DNA of 64,000 nt from Pseudomonas spelaei (GCF_009724245.1 NZ_WNNK01000003.1:1-64000), one strand, 5' to 3'; counted from the first letter of the stretch, positions 10,855 through 20,147 are shown. Numbers and translations: made by a program. Notes: a model not told the origin generated them from the letters alone.

Positions 10855-10888
10855 AAAAAACGCCCCGACTGGTTCGGGGCTTTTTTTT
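10855..10888 (+). terminator. Rho-independent terminator after cysS
   Basis: A perfect GC-rich stem (GCCCCGA at 10862-10868 with TCGGGGC at 10874-10880) with a five-base loop is preceded by an A run and followed by eight T residues. It lies 16 bases after the cysS stop and ahead of a convergent gene, so it may act in both directions. Confidence 0.93.
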
Positions 10889-10941
10889 GCGGCGCTATCC
10901 TGACAGAGCGCTTTTTTAGAAAACTCCAGTGATGAGCACTG

Positions 10942-11508
10942 TTATCCCCGTCCTCCCAGCGCCCGCACCGCATACAGCGCTATATTCCCCAACTGCTCCA
11001 CACTGGCTCCGCCTTTGCTGCTGACTTTCATGCCAACAAGCGTTGCCATCAGAAAATCACAGGCCCCTGCCACGTCCGTGTTGGCGCCCAGTTCGCCTTG
11101 TTCCAATGCCTGTATCAACGTCTGCTCAAATGCCTTGCGCAGCCGTGCGGCGCTTTGTTCGTTGAGCTGATTAACCTCCACATCGTCCTGCCCGAATTCA
11201 CAGATCGCATTGACGCCCATGCAGCCACCCGTGCCCAAGGAGTACAGGGTGTCGTGTATTGCGTGTAACGGCGTCGGACCCTGACTCAAGCGCTCGATCA
11301 GGTCATCGACACCGCTGCGCTGATACTCGGCCATGGCCAGCAGGTACAACTGGCGTTTGTCGCCGAAGGTGTTGTACATGCTCTGGCGGCTCAGCCCCAT
11401 GGCCTGCATCAGTTCCTCGGTGGAGGCCGCGGCAAAACCCTTGTCGCAGAAAACCTGGATGGCCTGGCGCAGCACCTGGTCGCGGTCGAATGCTCTGGGT
11501 CTTGCCAT
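10942..11508 (-). CDS. TetR/AcrR family repressor
   Basis: A 188-residue regulator. The N-terminal helix-turn-helix is clear (MARPRAFDRDQVLRQAIQVF, then TEELMQAMGLSRQSMYNTFGDKRQLY), with a ligand-binding helical C-terminal domain. I chose the ATG at 11508 because it starts the family-typical MARPR segment; the frame extends upstream without similarity. It lies 28 bases downstream of the SDR gene on the same strand, so the repressor appears to be the second gene of the operon it controls, with an operator ahead of the SDR gene. Confidence 0.9.
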   Translation of the reverse strand: MARPRAFDRDQVLRQAIQVFCDKGFAAASTEELMQAMGLSRQSMYNTFGDKRQLYLLAMAEYQRSGVDDLIERLSQGPTPLHAIHDTLYSLGTGGCMGVNAICEFGQDDVEVNQLNEQSAARLRKAFEQTLIQALEQGELGANTDVAGACDFLMATLVGMKVSSKGGASVEQLGNIALYAVRALGGRG

Positions 11509-11536
11509 GGTTACCTCGGGGATTACAGGTGAAGGC

Positions 11537-12289
11537 TCATGCCAGGTAACCACCGTCGATGGTCAGGCTTGCGCCGGTAACAAAGGCCGCGTCCTCGCTG
11601 GCAAGGTAAGCCACCATGCCGGCGATATCGTCGGCAGTGCCCACGCGGCCCAGGGGTATCAGGCTTTTGATCAACTCGTGAAAAGGCCCGTCTGCCGGGT
11701 TCATGTCGGTGGCGACCGGGCCGGGCTGGACGTTGTTGACGGTGATCCCGCGTGGGGCGAAATCAATGGCCAGGCCGCGGATCATACCGGCGATCGCCGA
11801 CTTCGTCATGCTATAGACGCTGGAGCCGGGAAAGGCGGAGCGTTGGGCGACTACGCTGCCGACCGTGATGATCCGGTCACCTTTTTGCATCACCGCCGAA
11901 CAGGCTTTGGCGGCTGCGAACGCCGCGCGGACATTGACGGCAAACATCCGGTCGAAGTCCTCAAGGCTGAACTCGTCGACGCTGCCGAGCTGCAAGATAC
12001 CTGCGTTGTTGACCAGGATATTCAAGCTGCCAAAGCGCTCCACCGTGGTGGATACGGCCCGCTCAATCGCAGCGACATCCGCGCTGTCGGCTTGGATGGC
12101 CAGGGCCTTGCCGCCTTCATTCTCGATCTGGCTGACCAGGGTTTGTGCCTTGTCGGTGGAAGCGGAATAGGTGAACGCAACGGCGGCGCCTTCGGCGACC
12201 AGGCGGCGCACGATGGCTTCGCCGATGCCGCGGGAGCCACCGGTTACCAGGGCGACTTTATTGCTGAAACGAGGGGTGTGAGTGGTCAT
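11537..12289 (-). CDS. Short-chain dehydrogenase/reductase
   Basis: A 250-residue classical SDR. It has the Rossmann TGGSRGIGEAI motif near residue 14, the NNAG motif near 88, the catalytic Ser in VGSVVAQ and the YxxxK pair in SVYSMTKSA near 152-156, and the C-terminal GASLTIDGGYLA. Basic residues after the glycine motif (SRG) favour NADP(H). The substrate is unknown; paired TetR-SDR genes like this often serve in defence against reactive carbonyls or quinones, which is only a guess here. The start at 12289 is ahead of MTTHTPRFSNKVALVTGG. Confidence 0.9.
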   Translation of the reverse strand: MTTHTPRFSNKVALVTGGSRGIGEAIVRRLVAEGAAVAFTYSASTDKAQTLVSQIENEGGKALAIQADSADVAAIERAVSTTVERFGSLNILVNNAGILQLGSVDEFSLEDFDRMFAVNVRAAFAAAKACSAVMQKGDRIITVGSVVAQRSAFPGSSVYSMTKSAIAGMIRGLAIDFAPRGITVNNVQPGPVATDMNPADGPFHELIKSLIPLGRVGTADDIAGMVAYLASEDAAFVTGASLTIDGGYLA

Positions 12290-12305
12290 AGGGGAGGGCC
12301 TGAGG

Positions 12306-12331
12306 TTTAGTGGATTAAATAATCTACTAAA
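12306..12331. promoter_or_regulatory. 26-base near-perfect palindrome, probable TetR operator 1
   Basis: TTTAGTGGATTA and TAATCTACTAAA flank a two-base centre, with one mismatch across the 26 bases. It lies 17 bases ahead of the SDR start codon. The core GGATTAAATAATCT (12312-12325) recurs with one base change at 12369. Assignment to the downstream-encoded TetR protein is inferred from position. Confidence 0.7.
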
Positions 12332-12368
12332 CCGTACCAGCCACAATGAATCGCGCCAAGTTATTTTT

Positions 12369-12382
12369 GGATTAATTAATCT
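12369..12382. promoter_or_regulatory. Second copy of the TetR operator core
   Basis: GGATTAATTAATCT at 12369-12382 matches the core of the 12306-12331 palindrome at 13 of 14 positions and is 57 bases upstream of it relative to the SDR gene. It overlaps the stop codon of mrpG, so the regulatory region of the SDR-TetR pair extends into the end of the antiporter operon. Confidence 0.5.
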
Positions 12383-12744
12383 TTAACTGGGTCAGTCACC
12401 TTGTCAGTTCGGCGGCTGCTGACCTCAGCCGGCACATCATCTCCCGCCATACGTTTGCGGAACAACGCGGTGCGCGCCAGCAGCAACGTGGTCACCGGCA
12501 CCGTGATCGACAGGAGGATCGGAATCAACCAACCATGCAGCACCGGGCTGCCCTTGAGCAGCGAAAAATAGATGATCGACGCCAACGCCACACTCCAGGC
12601 CCCCAGCGTCGAGGCCAGTGCAGGCGGGTGCATGCGTTGGAAGAAGTCCTTCATCCGCAACAAGCCAATCGCGCCGATCAGCGCGAATACGCTGCTGAGT
12701 ACCAGCAACACCGCCACAATCACTTCAACCCATAGCGGCATCAT
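12376..12744 (-). CDS. mrpG: Mrp cation/proton antiporter subunit G
   Basis: A 122-residue membrane protein with three hydrophobic helices (VIVAVLLVLSSVFALIGAIGLL; ALASTLGAWSVALASIIYF; IPILLSITVPVTTLLLART) and the family segment RMKDFFQRMHPPALASTLG. It is the last gene of the mrp operon and overlaps mrpF by four bases. The Mrp complex exchanges sodium or potassium for protons at the inner membrane and needs all subunits. Confidence 0.92.
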   Translation of the reverse strand: MMPLWVEVIVAVLLVLSSVFALIGAIGLLRMKDFFQRMHPPALASTLGAWSVALASIIYFSLLKGSPVLHGWLIPILLSITVPVTTLLLARTALFRKRMAGDDVPAEVSSRRTDKVTDPVKD

Positions 12745-13019
12745 TCAATCACCTCCCCACGCAGCAGGAATTTTGCCAGGGCAAACGAGCCGACAAAGCC
12801 GAACAGCGCAATCAGCAACGCCGCTTCAAAGTAGGTGTCACTGGCATACCGAATACCCAGCACCAGCATCATCAGCATCGCCAGGATGTACAGGTAGTCC
12901 AGCGCCAGTACCCGGTCCTGGGCCGACGGGCCTTTGAACAGGCGGATCAGCGTCAGCACCATGGCCAGGGAAAACAGGAACAGGCTGAGCAGGATCGCAT
13001 TGGAGAGCAGGGCACTCAT
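12741..13019 (-). CDS. mrpF: Mrp cation/proton antiporter subunit F
   Basis: A 92-residue protein with three membrane helices and the family segments LIRLFKGPSAQDRVLALD and ALIGFVGSFALAKFLL-like C-terminus (LFGFVGSFALAKFLLRGEVIE). Its start overlaps the mrpE stop and its stop overlaps the mrpG start, so translation is coupled through the whole operon. Length is normal for MrpF. Confidence 0.92.
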   Translation of the reverse strand: MSALLSNAILLSLFLFSLAMVLTLIRLFKGPSAQDRVLALDYLYILAMLMMLVLGIRYASDTYFEAALLIALFGFVGSFALAKFLLRGEVIE

Positions 13020-13504
13020 TCGAAGATCTCCATCAGGGGCCGTTCGTAGGCGTGCTTGAAGTGCTGGATAAATTGCGCTTCGTCATCCAGGTCGAATACG
13101 TGCAGCAGCAGGATACTGCGGTCCAGGGCCAGTTCCGACCAGACGGTACCCGGGGTCACGCTGGTGATCATCGACAACACGGCCAGGCCGTTGGCATCGC
13201 GCAGGTCCAGGGGGATTTTGATAAAGCGCGAGCGCGGTGGACGCGAGCCGCAGGTCAGTACGCCCCAGGCCACGTGCAGGTTGGAGATGATCACGTCGCG
13301 GCCCACCAGGAAGAACAGGCGAATGATCACCCCGGGGCGGCGGATGCGGATCGGCAGCGGGCGCAGTGGCGCCATCATCAGCGGTGCGGCAAAGCCCAGG
13401 ATCGCGCCGAGCAGCAGGTTGCCGGGGCTGATGGACAGGTTCAGCACCAACCATAAGAGCCACAGTGCCAACGACAACCACGGCGCAGGGAAGAGGCGTT
13501 TCAT
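13016..13504 (-). CDS. mrpE: Mrp cation/proton antiporter subunit E
   Basis: A 162-residue protein with two N-terminal helices (WLSLALWLLWLVLNLSIS; NLLLGAILGFAAPLMM) and a soluble C-terminal part with ISNLHVAWGVL and the conserved LSMITSVTPGTVWSEL and LLLHVFDLDDE segments. It overlaps mrpD and mrpF by four bases each. Order D-E-F-G matches the Mrp/Pha/Sha operons of pseudomonads. Confidence 0.93.
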   Translation of the reverse strand: MKRLFPAPWLSLALWLLWLVLNLSISPGNLLLGAILGFAAPLMMAPLRPLPIRIRRPGVIIRLFFLVGRDVIISNLHVAWGVLTCGSRPPRSRFIKIPLDLRDANGLAVLSMITSVTPGTVWSELALDRSILLLHVFDLDDEAQFIQHFKHAYERPLMEIFE

Positions 13505-15183
13505 GGCTGTACCTCCGTTGCTGCGGCCTGAGCTTCAGGGCTCGGCACCGGGCGGGTCGCCATCACGGCCATCACATAGTGTTCCGGATTGTTCAGGCTG
13601 TCGGCGGCGGCCTGGGTGTAGCGCATCAGCGCTTCGGCCTTGAAGGTCAGGGCGATGCTCAGGCCCAGCAACAGGAAGATCGGCACACATTCAAAGCGGC
13701 GCAGCAGCGGCGAAGGGCGCTCCTCCGGGGTCCAGAAACGTTGAATGCCCAAGCGGGCGAAGGCGATCAGCGAGGCCAGGCCGGAGAAGATCAACAGTGC
13801 GACCAAGCCCCAGGCGGCCGGACGGATCGGCTCGTCAACGGCATTGCCCAGGCCCATTGGATTGATCAAGGCGCTGAGCAGGCTGAGTTTGCCGATAAAC
13901 CCGGACAGCGGCGGCATGCCGATAATCAGCAGGGCGCAGGCAATGAAGCTCAAGCCAAGGAAGGCCACGGTCCAGGGAATCACCTGGCCGACCACGGCTT
14001 TTTGTTCATCGTCGAGGTTGGTGCCGGGTGGCGGATGCAGCGACGCCATGGCCGACGGCAGGGATTCGATTTCTTCTTCCATCGGTGCATCGTTGGCCGA
14101 GCGCGAACGTTCGATCAGTTCTGCCAGCAGGAACAGCGCGCTCAGCGCCAGGGTCGAGCTGATCAGATAGAACAGCGCGCCTGCGGTCAGGCTCGGCTGG
14201 GCAAACCCCACCGCCGACAGCAGGATCCCGGCCGACACCAGGATGCTCAGGCTGGCCATGCGTTCCAGGCGTTGCGCGGCGATCATTGCCAGGGCGGCGC
14301 AGATGATGGTCGCCATGCCGCCGTAGATCAGCCAGTCGCCACCAAAGTACGCCGAGGCACCCGCTTGCCCGGAGAACAGCAGCGTCCACAGGCGCAGCAC
14401 GGTGTACACGCCGACCTTGGTCATGATCGCGAACATCGCCGCCACCGGCGCGCTGGCCGCGGAGTAGGCAGGCACCAGCCAGAAGTTCAGCGGCCACATC
14501 CCGGCCTTGGCCAGGAACGCGACCGCGAGGATCGCTGCGCCGGCATGCAGCAGACCGCGATCGGCTTCCGGTACCAGCGGGATTTTCAGCGCCAGATCGG
14601 CAAAGTTCAGGGTGCCGGTGACGCCGTAGATCAGCGCCGCGCCAATCAGGAACAACGACGAGGCCAGCAGGTTGATCGAGATGTAATGCAGCCCCGCCGA
14701 CACCCGGGCGCGGCCCGAACCGTGCAGCATCAGGCCGTAGGACGCGGCCAGCAGTACCTCGAAGAACACGAACAGGTTGAACAGGTCGGCGGTGAGGAAG
14801 GCGCCATACAGCCCCATCATCTGGATCTGGAACAACGCATGGAAGCTGGTGCCCGCGCGGTCCCAGCGGGCCATGGCGAACAGCAGGGCGCTGACGCCGA
14901 TGATCCCGGTGAGCACCAGCATCAATGCGGACAGTTGGTCCACCACCAGTACGATGCCGAACGGCACCTGCCAGTTGCCCGGCAGGTACACCCCGATGGA
15001 GCCGGGGCCGCCTTTCTGGGTCCAGTACAGCAACAGCACGGCGATGCCGAGGCCGAGCATGCTGGAAAACAGGTTGATCCGCGCCTTGAGCGGGCGGTGC
15101 TTCTCGCCCAGCATCAGCATCAGCCCGGCGGTCAGCAGCGGCAGCAGGATCGGCGCGATGATCAGTTGATTCATCCAGGTCAT
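13501..15183 (-). CDS. mrpD: Mrp cation/proton antiporter subunit D
   Basis: A 560-residue polytopic protein homologous to proton-pumping subunits of respiratory complex I. Visible family features are the repeated 14-helix pattern, FFEVLLAASYGLMLHG, the conserved Lys in LAKAGMWPLNFWLVPAYSAASAPVAA and MTKVGVYTVLRL. A polar loop near residues 345-380 (SRSANDAPMEEEIESL) is longer than in short homologues. It lies between mrpC and mrpE with four-base overlaps. Confidence 0.94.
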   Translation of the reverse strand: MTWMNQLIIAPILLPLLTAGLMLMLGEKHRPLKARINLFSSMLGLGIAVLLLYWTQKGGPGSIGVYLPGNWQVPFGIVLVVDQLSALMLVLTGIIGVSALLFAMARWDRAGTSFHALFQIQMMGLYGAFLTADLFNLFVFFEVLLAASYGLMLHGSGRARVSAGLHYISINLLASSLFLIGAALIYGVTGTLNFADLALKIPLVPEADRGLLHAGAAILAVAFLAKAGMWPLNFWLVPAYSAASAPVAAMFAIMTKVGVYTVLRLWTLLFSGQAGASAYFGGDWLIYGGMATIICAALAMIAAQRLERMASLSILVSAGILLSAVGFAQPSLTAGALFYLISSTLALSALFLLAELIERSRSANDAPMEEEIESLPSAMASLHPPPGTNLDDEQKAVVGQVIPWTVAFLGLSFIACALLIIGMPPLSGFIGKLSLLSALINPMGLGNAVDEPIRPAAWGLVALLIFSGLASLIAFARLGIQRFWTPEERPSPLLRRFECVPIFLLLGLSIALTFKAEALMRYTQAAADSLNNPEHYVMAVMATRPVPSPEAQAAATEVQP

Positions 15184-15524
15184 TCTTTAGGCTCCCGACC
15201 GTCCACGTGGTCAGTGCCGGTCAGGCCCCGGGAGGCCAGCAGCACGACAAGGAACAGCGCGGTCATGGCGAAGCTGATCACGATCGCCGTCAGCACCAGG
15301 GCCTGGGGCAGGGGGTCGGTGTAGTTGAGCAGGTCTTGCGGCACGCCGTCCTTGATGATCGGCTCCTTGCCGATAAACAGGCTGCCCATGCTGAAAATGA
15401 ACAGGTTGACCCCGTAGGACAACAGGCACAGGCCCATCACCACCTGGAACGTCCGTGGCCGCAGGATCAGCCAGACGCCGGAGGCCGCCAGGACCCCAAT
15501 GGCAATTGCGATGACTTCTTCCAT
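15180..15524 (-). CDS. mrpC: Mrp cation/proton antiporter subunit C
   Basis: A 114-residue, three-helix protein homologous to complex I subunit NuoK. It shows VLAASGVWLILRPRTFQVVMGLCLLSYGVNLFIFSMG and the conserved DPLPQALVLTAIVISFAMTA segment. It overlaps mrpA by one base and mrpD by four bases. Confidence 0.94.
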   Translation of the reverse strand: MEEVIAIAIGVLAASGVWLILRPRTFQVVMGLCLLSYGVNLFIFSMGSLFIGKEPIIKDGVPQDLLNYTDPLPQALVLTAIVISFAMTALFLVVLLASRGLTGTDHVDGREPKE

Positions 15525-18448
15525 CAGGCGGCAGCTCCTTTAGGCGTGGCAGCGGCTTTCGCCTGGTTGCTGGGTTTATGGGCACGTACCGATTGGTGAC
15601 CCAGGGCGGTGAGTATCAGCAGGGTCGCGCCGACCACCACGGCGTATACGCCAACGTCGAAGAACAATGCGCTGGCGATGTGGATATCGCCGAACACCGG
15701 CAGGCTGAAGTGCAGCGTGTGGGTGGTGAGGAATGGATACCCCACGAACAGCGCGCCGAGCCCCGTCAATGTCGCTGACAGTAAACCGAAGCCCATCCAG
15801 CGCATCGGTCGCAGGCTCATCTGCGCCTCGACCCACTGGGTGCCGGCGACCATGTATTGCAGGATGAACGCCACCGACATCACCAGGCCGGCGACAAAAC
15901 CGCCGCCCGGCTGGTTGTGGCCGCGCATGAACAGGTAGAAGGAGACCACCAGCGCAATCGGCAGCAGCAGACGTACCAGCACGGCCGGTACCATCATGAA
16001 GCCCAGGGCGGTGTCGCTGGCATGGCGCGGGTTGACCAGGTCGGTGGCCACGTCCGGCGCGAGTTGGCGCTGTTGTGCGGGTAACTCCATGCTTTCTTTA
16101 GAGGGACGGAAGCGTCGCAGCAGGGCGTAGACGGTCAATGCCACGGCGCCCAGCACGGTGATTTCCCCCAGGGTGTCGAAGCCCCGGAAATCCACCAGCA
16201 TCACGTTCACCACATTGCTGCCGCCGCCTTCGGGCAGGGCGCGGCTCAAGTAGAACGAGGAGATATCGTTGGGTGTCTGGCGGGTCAGCATCGCGTAGGA
16301 CAACAACGCCATGCCGCCACCGACCACGGTGGACAGCAGCAAGTCCCGCAGACGGCGGATGCGCGCCTTGGGCACCGAGCTGGGCAGTGGCGAGACGTCT
16401 TCGATCCGCCGTGGCAACCAGCGCAGGCCCAGCAGGATCAGCACGGTGGTCACCACTTCCACCACCAATTGGGTCAGGGCCAGGTCCGGCGCGGAGAACC
16501 AGACGAAGGTGATGCAGGTCATCATCCCGCAGACGCTGACCATGGTCAGGGCGGCGAGACGGTGGTACTTGGCTTGCCAGGCAGCACCCAGGGCGCAGGC
16601 AATCGCCAGCAGCCACAGGGTGACGAAGACGATGGAACCCGGGATCTTCGGTCGGTCGCCCCAACTGATGCCGCTGTGCAGCATCGGGATCAAGCCGGCG
16701 ATCACGGCGGCCAGCACCAGCAGGAACAGTTGGGTTTGCAGGCGCTTGGTGCTGATGCGTTTTTCGAGCTTGCGCACGCCGCGCATCATCACCACCAGCG
16801 TGCGTTCGAACCCACGCTTGCCGTTGAAGTAACTGATGATCGGCGGGTAGTTGAAGCGGCCCCGCTTGAGTTGCTTGCGCAGCAGCAGGTAGAGCAAGAC
16901 ACCGCCGGACATGGCCACCAGGCTCATGATCATCGGCGCGTTCCAGCCGTGCCAGATGGCCAGGCTGTAGTCGGGCAGTACGCCGCCGACTACCGGCAGC
17001 GCGGCGGCCGCGAGGATCGAACCCACCACCTGGGCCGGGAAGATCCCCACCAGCAGGCAGGTAAACACCAGCAATTCCACCGGCGCACGCATCCAGCGTG
17101 GCGGCTCATGCGGGGTATGCGGCAGGTCGGTGGCCGCCGGGCCGAAGAACACATCCACGGTAAAGCGCAGGGCATAGGCGACACTGAACGTCCCGGCGAT
17201 GGTGGCGATCACCGGCAGGGCGATTTCCACCCAGGCGGTGGCGGAGATAAATACGGTCTCGGCGAAGAACATTTCCTTGGAGAGGAAGCCGTTGAGCAGC
17301 GGCACGCCCGCCATGGAGGCACTGGCGACCATGGCCAGGGTCGCGGTAAACGGAATCAGCTTGAACAGGCCGCTGAGTTTACGGATATCGCGGGTGCCAC
17401 TTTCGTGGTCGATGATCCCTGCCGCCATGAACAGCGACGCCTTGAAGGTCGCGTGGTTGAGGATGTGGAAAACGGCGGCAACCGCGGCCAGCGGGCTGTT
17501 GAGGCCCAGCAATAAGGTGATCAGGCCGAGGTGGCTGATGGTGGAGTAGGCCAGCAGGCCCTTGAGGTCATTCTGGAACATGGCGCAATAAGCGCCGAGC
17601 AATAAGGTAAGGGCTCCGGCACCGCCGACGATCCAGAACCATTCTTCGCTGCCGGACAGCGACGGCCACAGGCGGGCCAGCAGGAACACGCCGGCCTTCA
17701 CCATCGTCGCCGAATGCAGGTAGGCCGAGACCGGTGTCGGTGCGGCCATGGCGTGGGGCAGCCAGAAGTGGAAGGGGAATTGCGCACTTTTGCTCAGGGC
17801 GCCAATCAGCACCAGCGCCAACATGATCGGGTACAGGGCGTGAGCGCGGATCTGGTCACCGGCGGCCAGCACCTGGTCCAGGTCGTAGCTGCCGACGATA
17901 TGCCCCAACAGCATCACCCCGGCCAGCAGGCACAAGCCGCCTGCGCCGGTGACCATCAGCGCCATATACGCGCCACGCCGGGCATCGGCGCGGTGGTGCC
18001 AATAGCCGATCAACAGGAACGAGAACAGGCTGGTCAGTTCCCAGAAGAACACGATCTGAATCAGATTGCCGGAGATCACCAGGCCCAGCATCGCGCCCAT
18101 GAACGCCAGGAAAAACGCGAAGAACCGTGGCACCGGGTCTTCCGGCGACATGTAATAACGGGCGTACAGCGACACCAGCGTGCCGATGCCCAGGACGAGC
18201 ATCGAGAACAGCCAGGCAAAACCGTCCATGCGCAGCACAAAGTTCAGGCCCAGGCTGGGCAACCACATGAACTCTTCGCGAATCACGCCACCGTGGGCGA
18301 TCTGGGGGTAGAGCAAAGCGACTTGTACGGTACCGACCAGGGCAACGAGGCCGGCCAGCAGGGATTCAGTATTGCGTGCGTTGTGCGGCAGCAAGGCCGC
18401 CAGACAGCTGCCGATAAAAGGCAGAAGCAGTAGAACTATCAGGGACAT
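15524..18448 (-). CDS. mrpA: Mrp cation/proton antiporter subunit A, fused A+B form
   Basis: A 974-residue polytopic protein, first gene of the antiporter operon. The N-terminal two thirds resemble complex I NuoL (YMSPEDPVPRFFAFFLAFMGAMLGLV, FWELTSLFSFLLIGYWHH, KSAQFPFHFWLPHAMAAPTPVSAYLHSATMVKAG). The C-terminal part contains the MrpB-like domain (GFMMVPAVLVRLLLPIALVVSFYLFMRGHNQPGGGFVAGLV), which is a separate gene in Gram-positives. This fusion is the normal form in pseudomonads (PhaAB/ShaAB). The operon runs unbroken to mrpG. Only 113 bases separate it from the next gene, with no obvious terminator. Confidence 0.95.
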   Translation of the reverse strand: MSLIVLLLLPFIGSCLAALLPHNARNTESLLAGLVALVGTVQVALLYPQIAHGGVIREEFMWLPSLGLNFVLRMDGFAWLFSMLVLGIGTLVSLYARYYMSPEDPVPRFFAFFLAFMGAMLGLVISGNLIQIVFFWELTSLFSFLLIGYWHHRADARRGAYMALMVTGAGGLCLLAGVMLLGHIVGSYDLDQVLAAGDQIRAHALYPIMLALVLIGALSKSAQFPFHFWLPHAMAAPTPVSAYLHSATMVKAGVFLLARLWPSLSGSEEWFWIVGGAGALTLLLGAYCAMFQNDLKGLLAYSTISHLGLITLLLGLNSPLAAVAAVFHILNHATFKASLFMAAGIIDHESGTRDIRKLSGLFKLIPFTATLAMVASASMAGVPLLNGFLSKEMFFAETVFISATAWVEIALPVIATIAGTFSVAYALRFTVDVFFGPAATDLPHTPHEPPRWMRAPVELLVFTCLLVGIFPAQVVGSILAAAALPVVGGVLPDYSLAIWHGWNAPMIMSLVAMSGGVLLYLLLRKQLKRGRFNYPPIISYFNGKRGFERTLVVMMRGVRKLEKRISTKRLQTQLFLLVLAAVIAGLIPMLHSGISWGDRPKIPGSIVFVTLWLLAIACALGAAWQAKYHRLAALTMVSVCGMMTCITFVWFSAPDLALTQLVVEVVTTVLILLGLRWLPRRIEDVSPLPSSVPKARIRRLRDLLLSTVVGGGMALLSYAMLTRQTPNDISSFYLSRALPEGGGSNVVNVMLVDFRGFDTLGEITVLGAVALTVYALLRRFRPSKESMELPAQQRQLAPDVATDLVNPRHASDTALGFMMVPAVLVRLLLPIALVVSFYLFMRGHNQPGGGFVAGLVMSVAFILQYMVAGTQWVEAQMSLRPMRWMGFGLLSATLTGLGALFVGYPFLTTHTLHFSLPVFGDIHIASALFFDVGVYAVVVGATLLILTALGHQSVRAHKPSNQAKAAATPKGAAA

Positions 18449-18561
18449 AGGCTTCTAATCTGCGGGAGTTTGGGATGCATCATACGTGCCGGAATCCGGA
18501 TCACCAAACGGCAACCTGTGGCAGGATCCTACAAGCTAAGCTGAAAAAGTCGATTTAGCAC

Positions 18562-19491
18562 TCAGCTCTGGCGCTCTTGTTCCAACTCATCGCTCAACTC
18601 GACGGCCTTGCGCCCACGGGTCTTCATCTCACTGACAATCACCGCCACCACAATCAGTGCTGCCCCCACCATGGCAATCGGCGGAAAACGCTCGCCGGCA
18701 ATCCGCCCAACCACACCGGCCCACACCGGCTCCCCGGCGTAGATCAAGGTGGCACGGGTCGGCGAGACGCTTTTCTGCGCCCAGTTCATCGCCACCTGAA
18801 TCACCGCACTGGTCAGCCCCAGGCCCACGGCGCTGAACAACAGCAGCCAGGAGAACCCCGGCAGCGCCTCGCCCATGGGCACCACCAACAGGAACGACAG
18901 CACCGAGGCGGTAGCCAGTTGCACCACGGTCACCCGGCGCACATCCACTTGCCCGGCATAGGCGCTGATCAAGATGATCTCGGCGGCAATCGCAATCGCG
19001 CCGATCAGGGTGGCGATTTCACCGGGGCTGAAATTCAGCGACGCACCGGCAGGGCCGGTCAACAGCATCAACCCGGCGAACGCCAGCATGATGCCAATGC
19101 TTGGCATCAACCCCGGCCGGCGGCCCAGCACCAGCCACTGTAACAGCGGCACAAAGGGCACGTACAACGCGGTAATAAAGGCCGATTGGCTGCTGAGAAT
19201 CGTCTGCAGGCCAATGGTCTGCAAGCCATAGCCGAACATGATCGCCACCCCGATAAAGCACCCGGCCTTCAGCTCGAACAGGGTCAAGTCACGCAAGGTG
19301 CGAAACGAGAACAGGCCAACCATCAAGGCCGCAGCGGCAAAACGCAGGCCGACAAAAAACATCGGCCCGCTGACGGTCATGGCGTGCTGTACCAGCAGAA
19401 AGGTGCCGCCCCAGATCATGGTGATCACCACCAGCACGCACTCGGCTTTGCTGAAACGGGAGAAACGCGAGGAGGAAGTCGAGGTGGTCAT
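18562..19491 (-). CDS. EamA/DMT superfamily exporter
   Basis: A 309-residue inner-membrane protein with about ten hydrophobic helices in two EamA repeats (first near GGTFLLVQHAMTVSGPMFF, second near SAVIQVAMNWAQKSVSPTRATLIYAGEPVWAGV). The latter block is the typical DMT signature before helix 9. I chose the start at 19491 (MTTSTSSSRFSRFSKAECV), since upstream residues look non-coding. It is divergent from the XRE-cupin regulator gene with an 80-base gap, suggesting regulator and target. The exported metabolite is unknown, but amino acids or related compounds are typical of this family. Confidence 0.88.
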   Translation of the reverse strand: MTTSTSSSRFSRFSKAECVLVVITMIWGGTFLLVQHAMTVSGPMFFVGLRFAAAALMVGLFSFRTLRDLTLFELKAGCFIGVAIMFGYGLQTIGLQTILSSQSAFITALYVPFVPLLQWLVLGRRPGLMPSIGIMLAFAGLMLLTGPAGASLNFSPGEIATLIGAIAIAAEIILISAYAGQVDVRRVTVVQLATASVLSFLLVVPMGEALPGFSWLLLFSAVGLGLTSAVIQVAMNWAQKSVSPTRATLIYAGEPVWAGVVGRIAGERFPPIAMVGAALIVVAVIVSEMKTRGRKAVELSDELEQERQS

Positions 19492-19571
19492 GGCGGCTCT
19501 GGTCTTGCACAGGAAGGGCGCGGAACGCACAATGCGCCGCAGCTGGGCAGTATACTGCGCAACCCCACCCT

Positions 19572-20147
19572 GTGAGCAATATAGTGCACAAAGAAAATCC
19601 GCAACGGGCCTCGGTCCTGCAACACGTCAGCCAGAACGTTCGCCGCTTGCGCCATGCCGCCGAACTGAGTCAGACCGCCTTGTCTGAAAAGTCCGGCGTC
19701 AGTCGGCGGATGCTGGTGGCCATCGAGGCGGGTGAAAAGAACGTCAGCCTGTCGACCCTGGACCGTGTCGCCGAGGCTTTGGACGTGGCGTTCAGCGACC
19801 TGATCCAGGCTCCGGATGTGCGTGATCACAGCCGCATCAACGAACTGGCCTGGGCTGGCGAAATCGACGGCAGCAAAGCGGTGTTACTGGCCAAGGCCAG
19901 CGCTCGCCGAGAAGTCGAGTTGTGGGAATGGCGGCTGGAACCCGGTGACCGTTATTGCCCGGATCCGGACCTGGAGGGCTGGAGTGAACAGCTGTATGTT
20001 TTCGAAGGCTGCCTGACCCTGGTCGTGGGGGATGAAACACAGCAGATCGGTGCCGGCGAGTTCTACATGTTCGCCAGCCACCAGCCCCACAGCTATCGCA
20101 ATGAGGGTGATATTGCGGTGAGGTTTGTACGAAACGTGGTGATCTGA
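19572..20147 (+). CDS. XRE-family regulator with cupin sensor domain
   Basis: A 191-residue two-domain regulator. Residues 15-70 form an XRE helix-turn-helix (VSQNVRRLRHAAELSQTALSEKSGVSRRMLVAIEAGEKNVSLSTL in pieces) and residues 110-185 form a cupin barrel (WELRLEPGDRY-like WEWRLEPGDRY, then GAGEFYMFASHQPHSYRN with cupin histidines). Such proteins commonly control amino-acid or amine export or catabolism genes next to them. The start is a GTG at 19572. It is divergent from the EamA exporter and precedes the sulfur-type cluster, from which a sigma54-type promoter separates it. Confidence 0.88.
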   Translation: MSNIVHKENPQRASVLQHVSQNVRRLRHAAELSQTALSEKSGVSRRMLVAIEAGEKNVSLSTLDRVAEALDVAFSDLIQAPDVRDHSRINELAWAGEIDGSKAVLLAKASARREVELWEWRLEPGDRYCPDPDLEGWSEQLYVFEGCLTLVVGDETQQIGAGEFYMFASHQPHSYRNEGDIAVRFVRNVVI

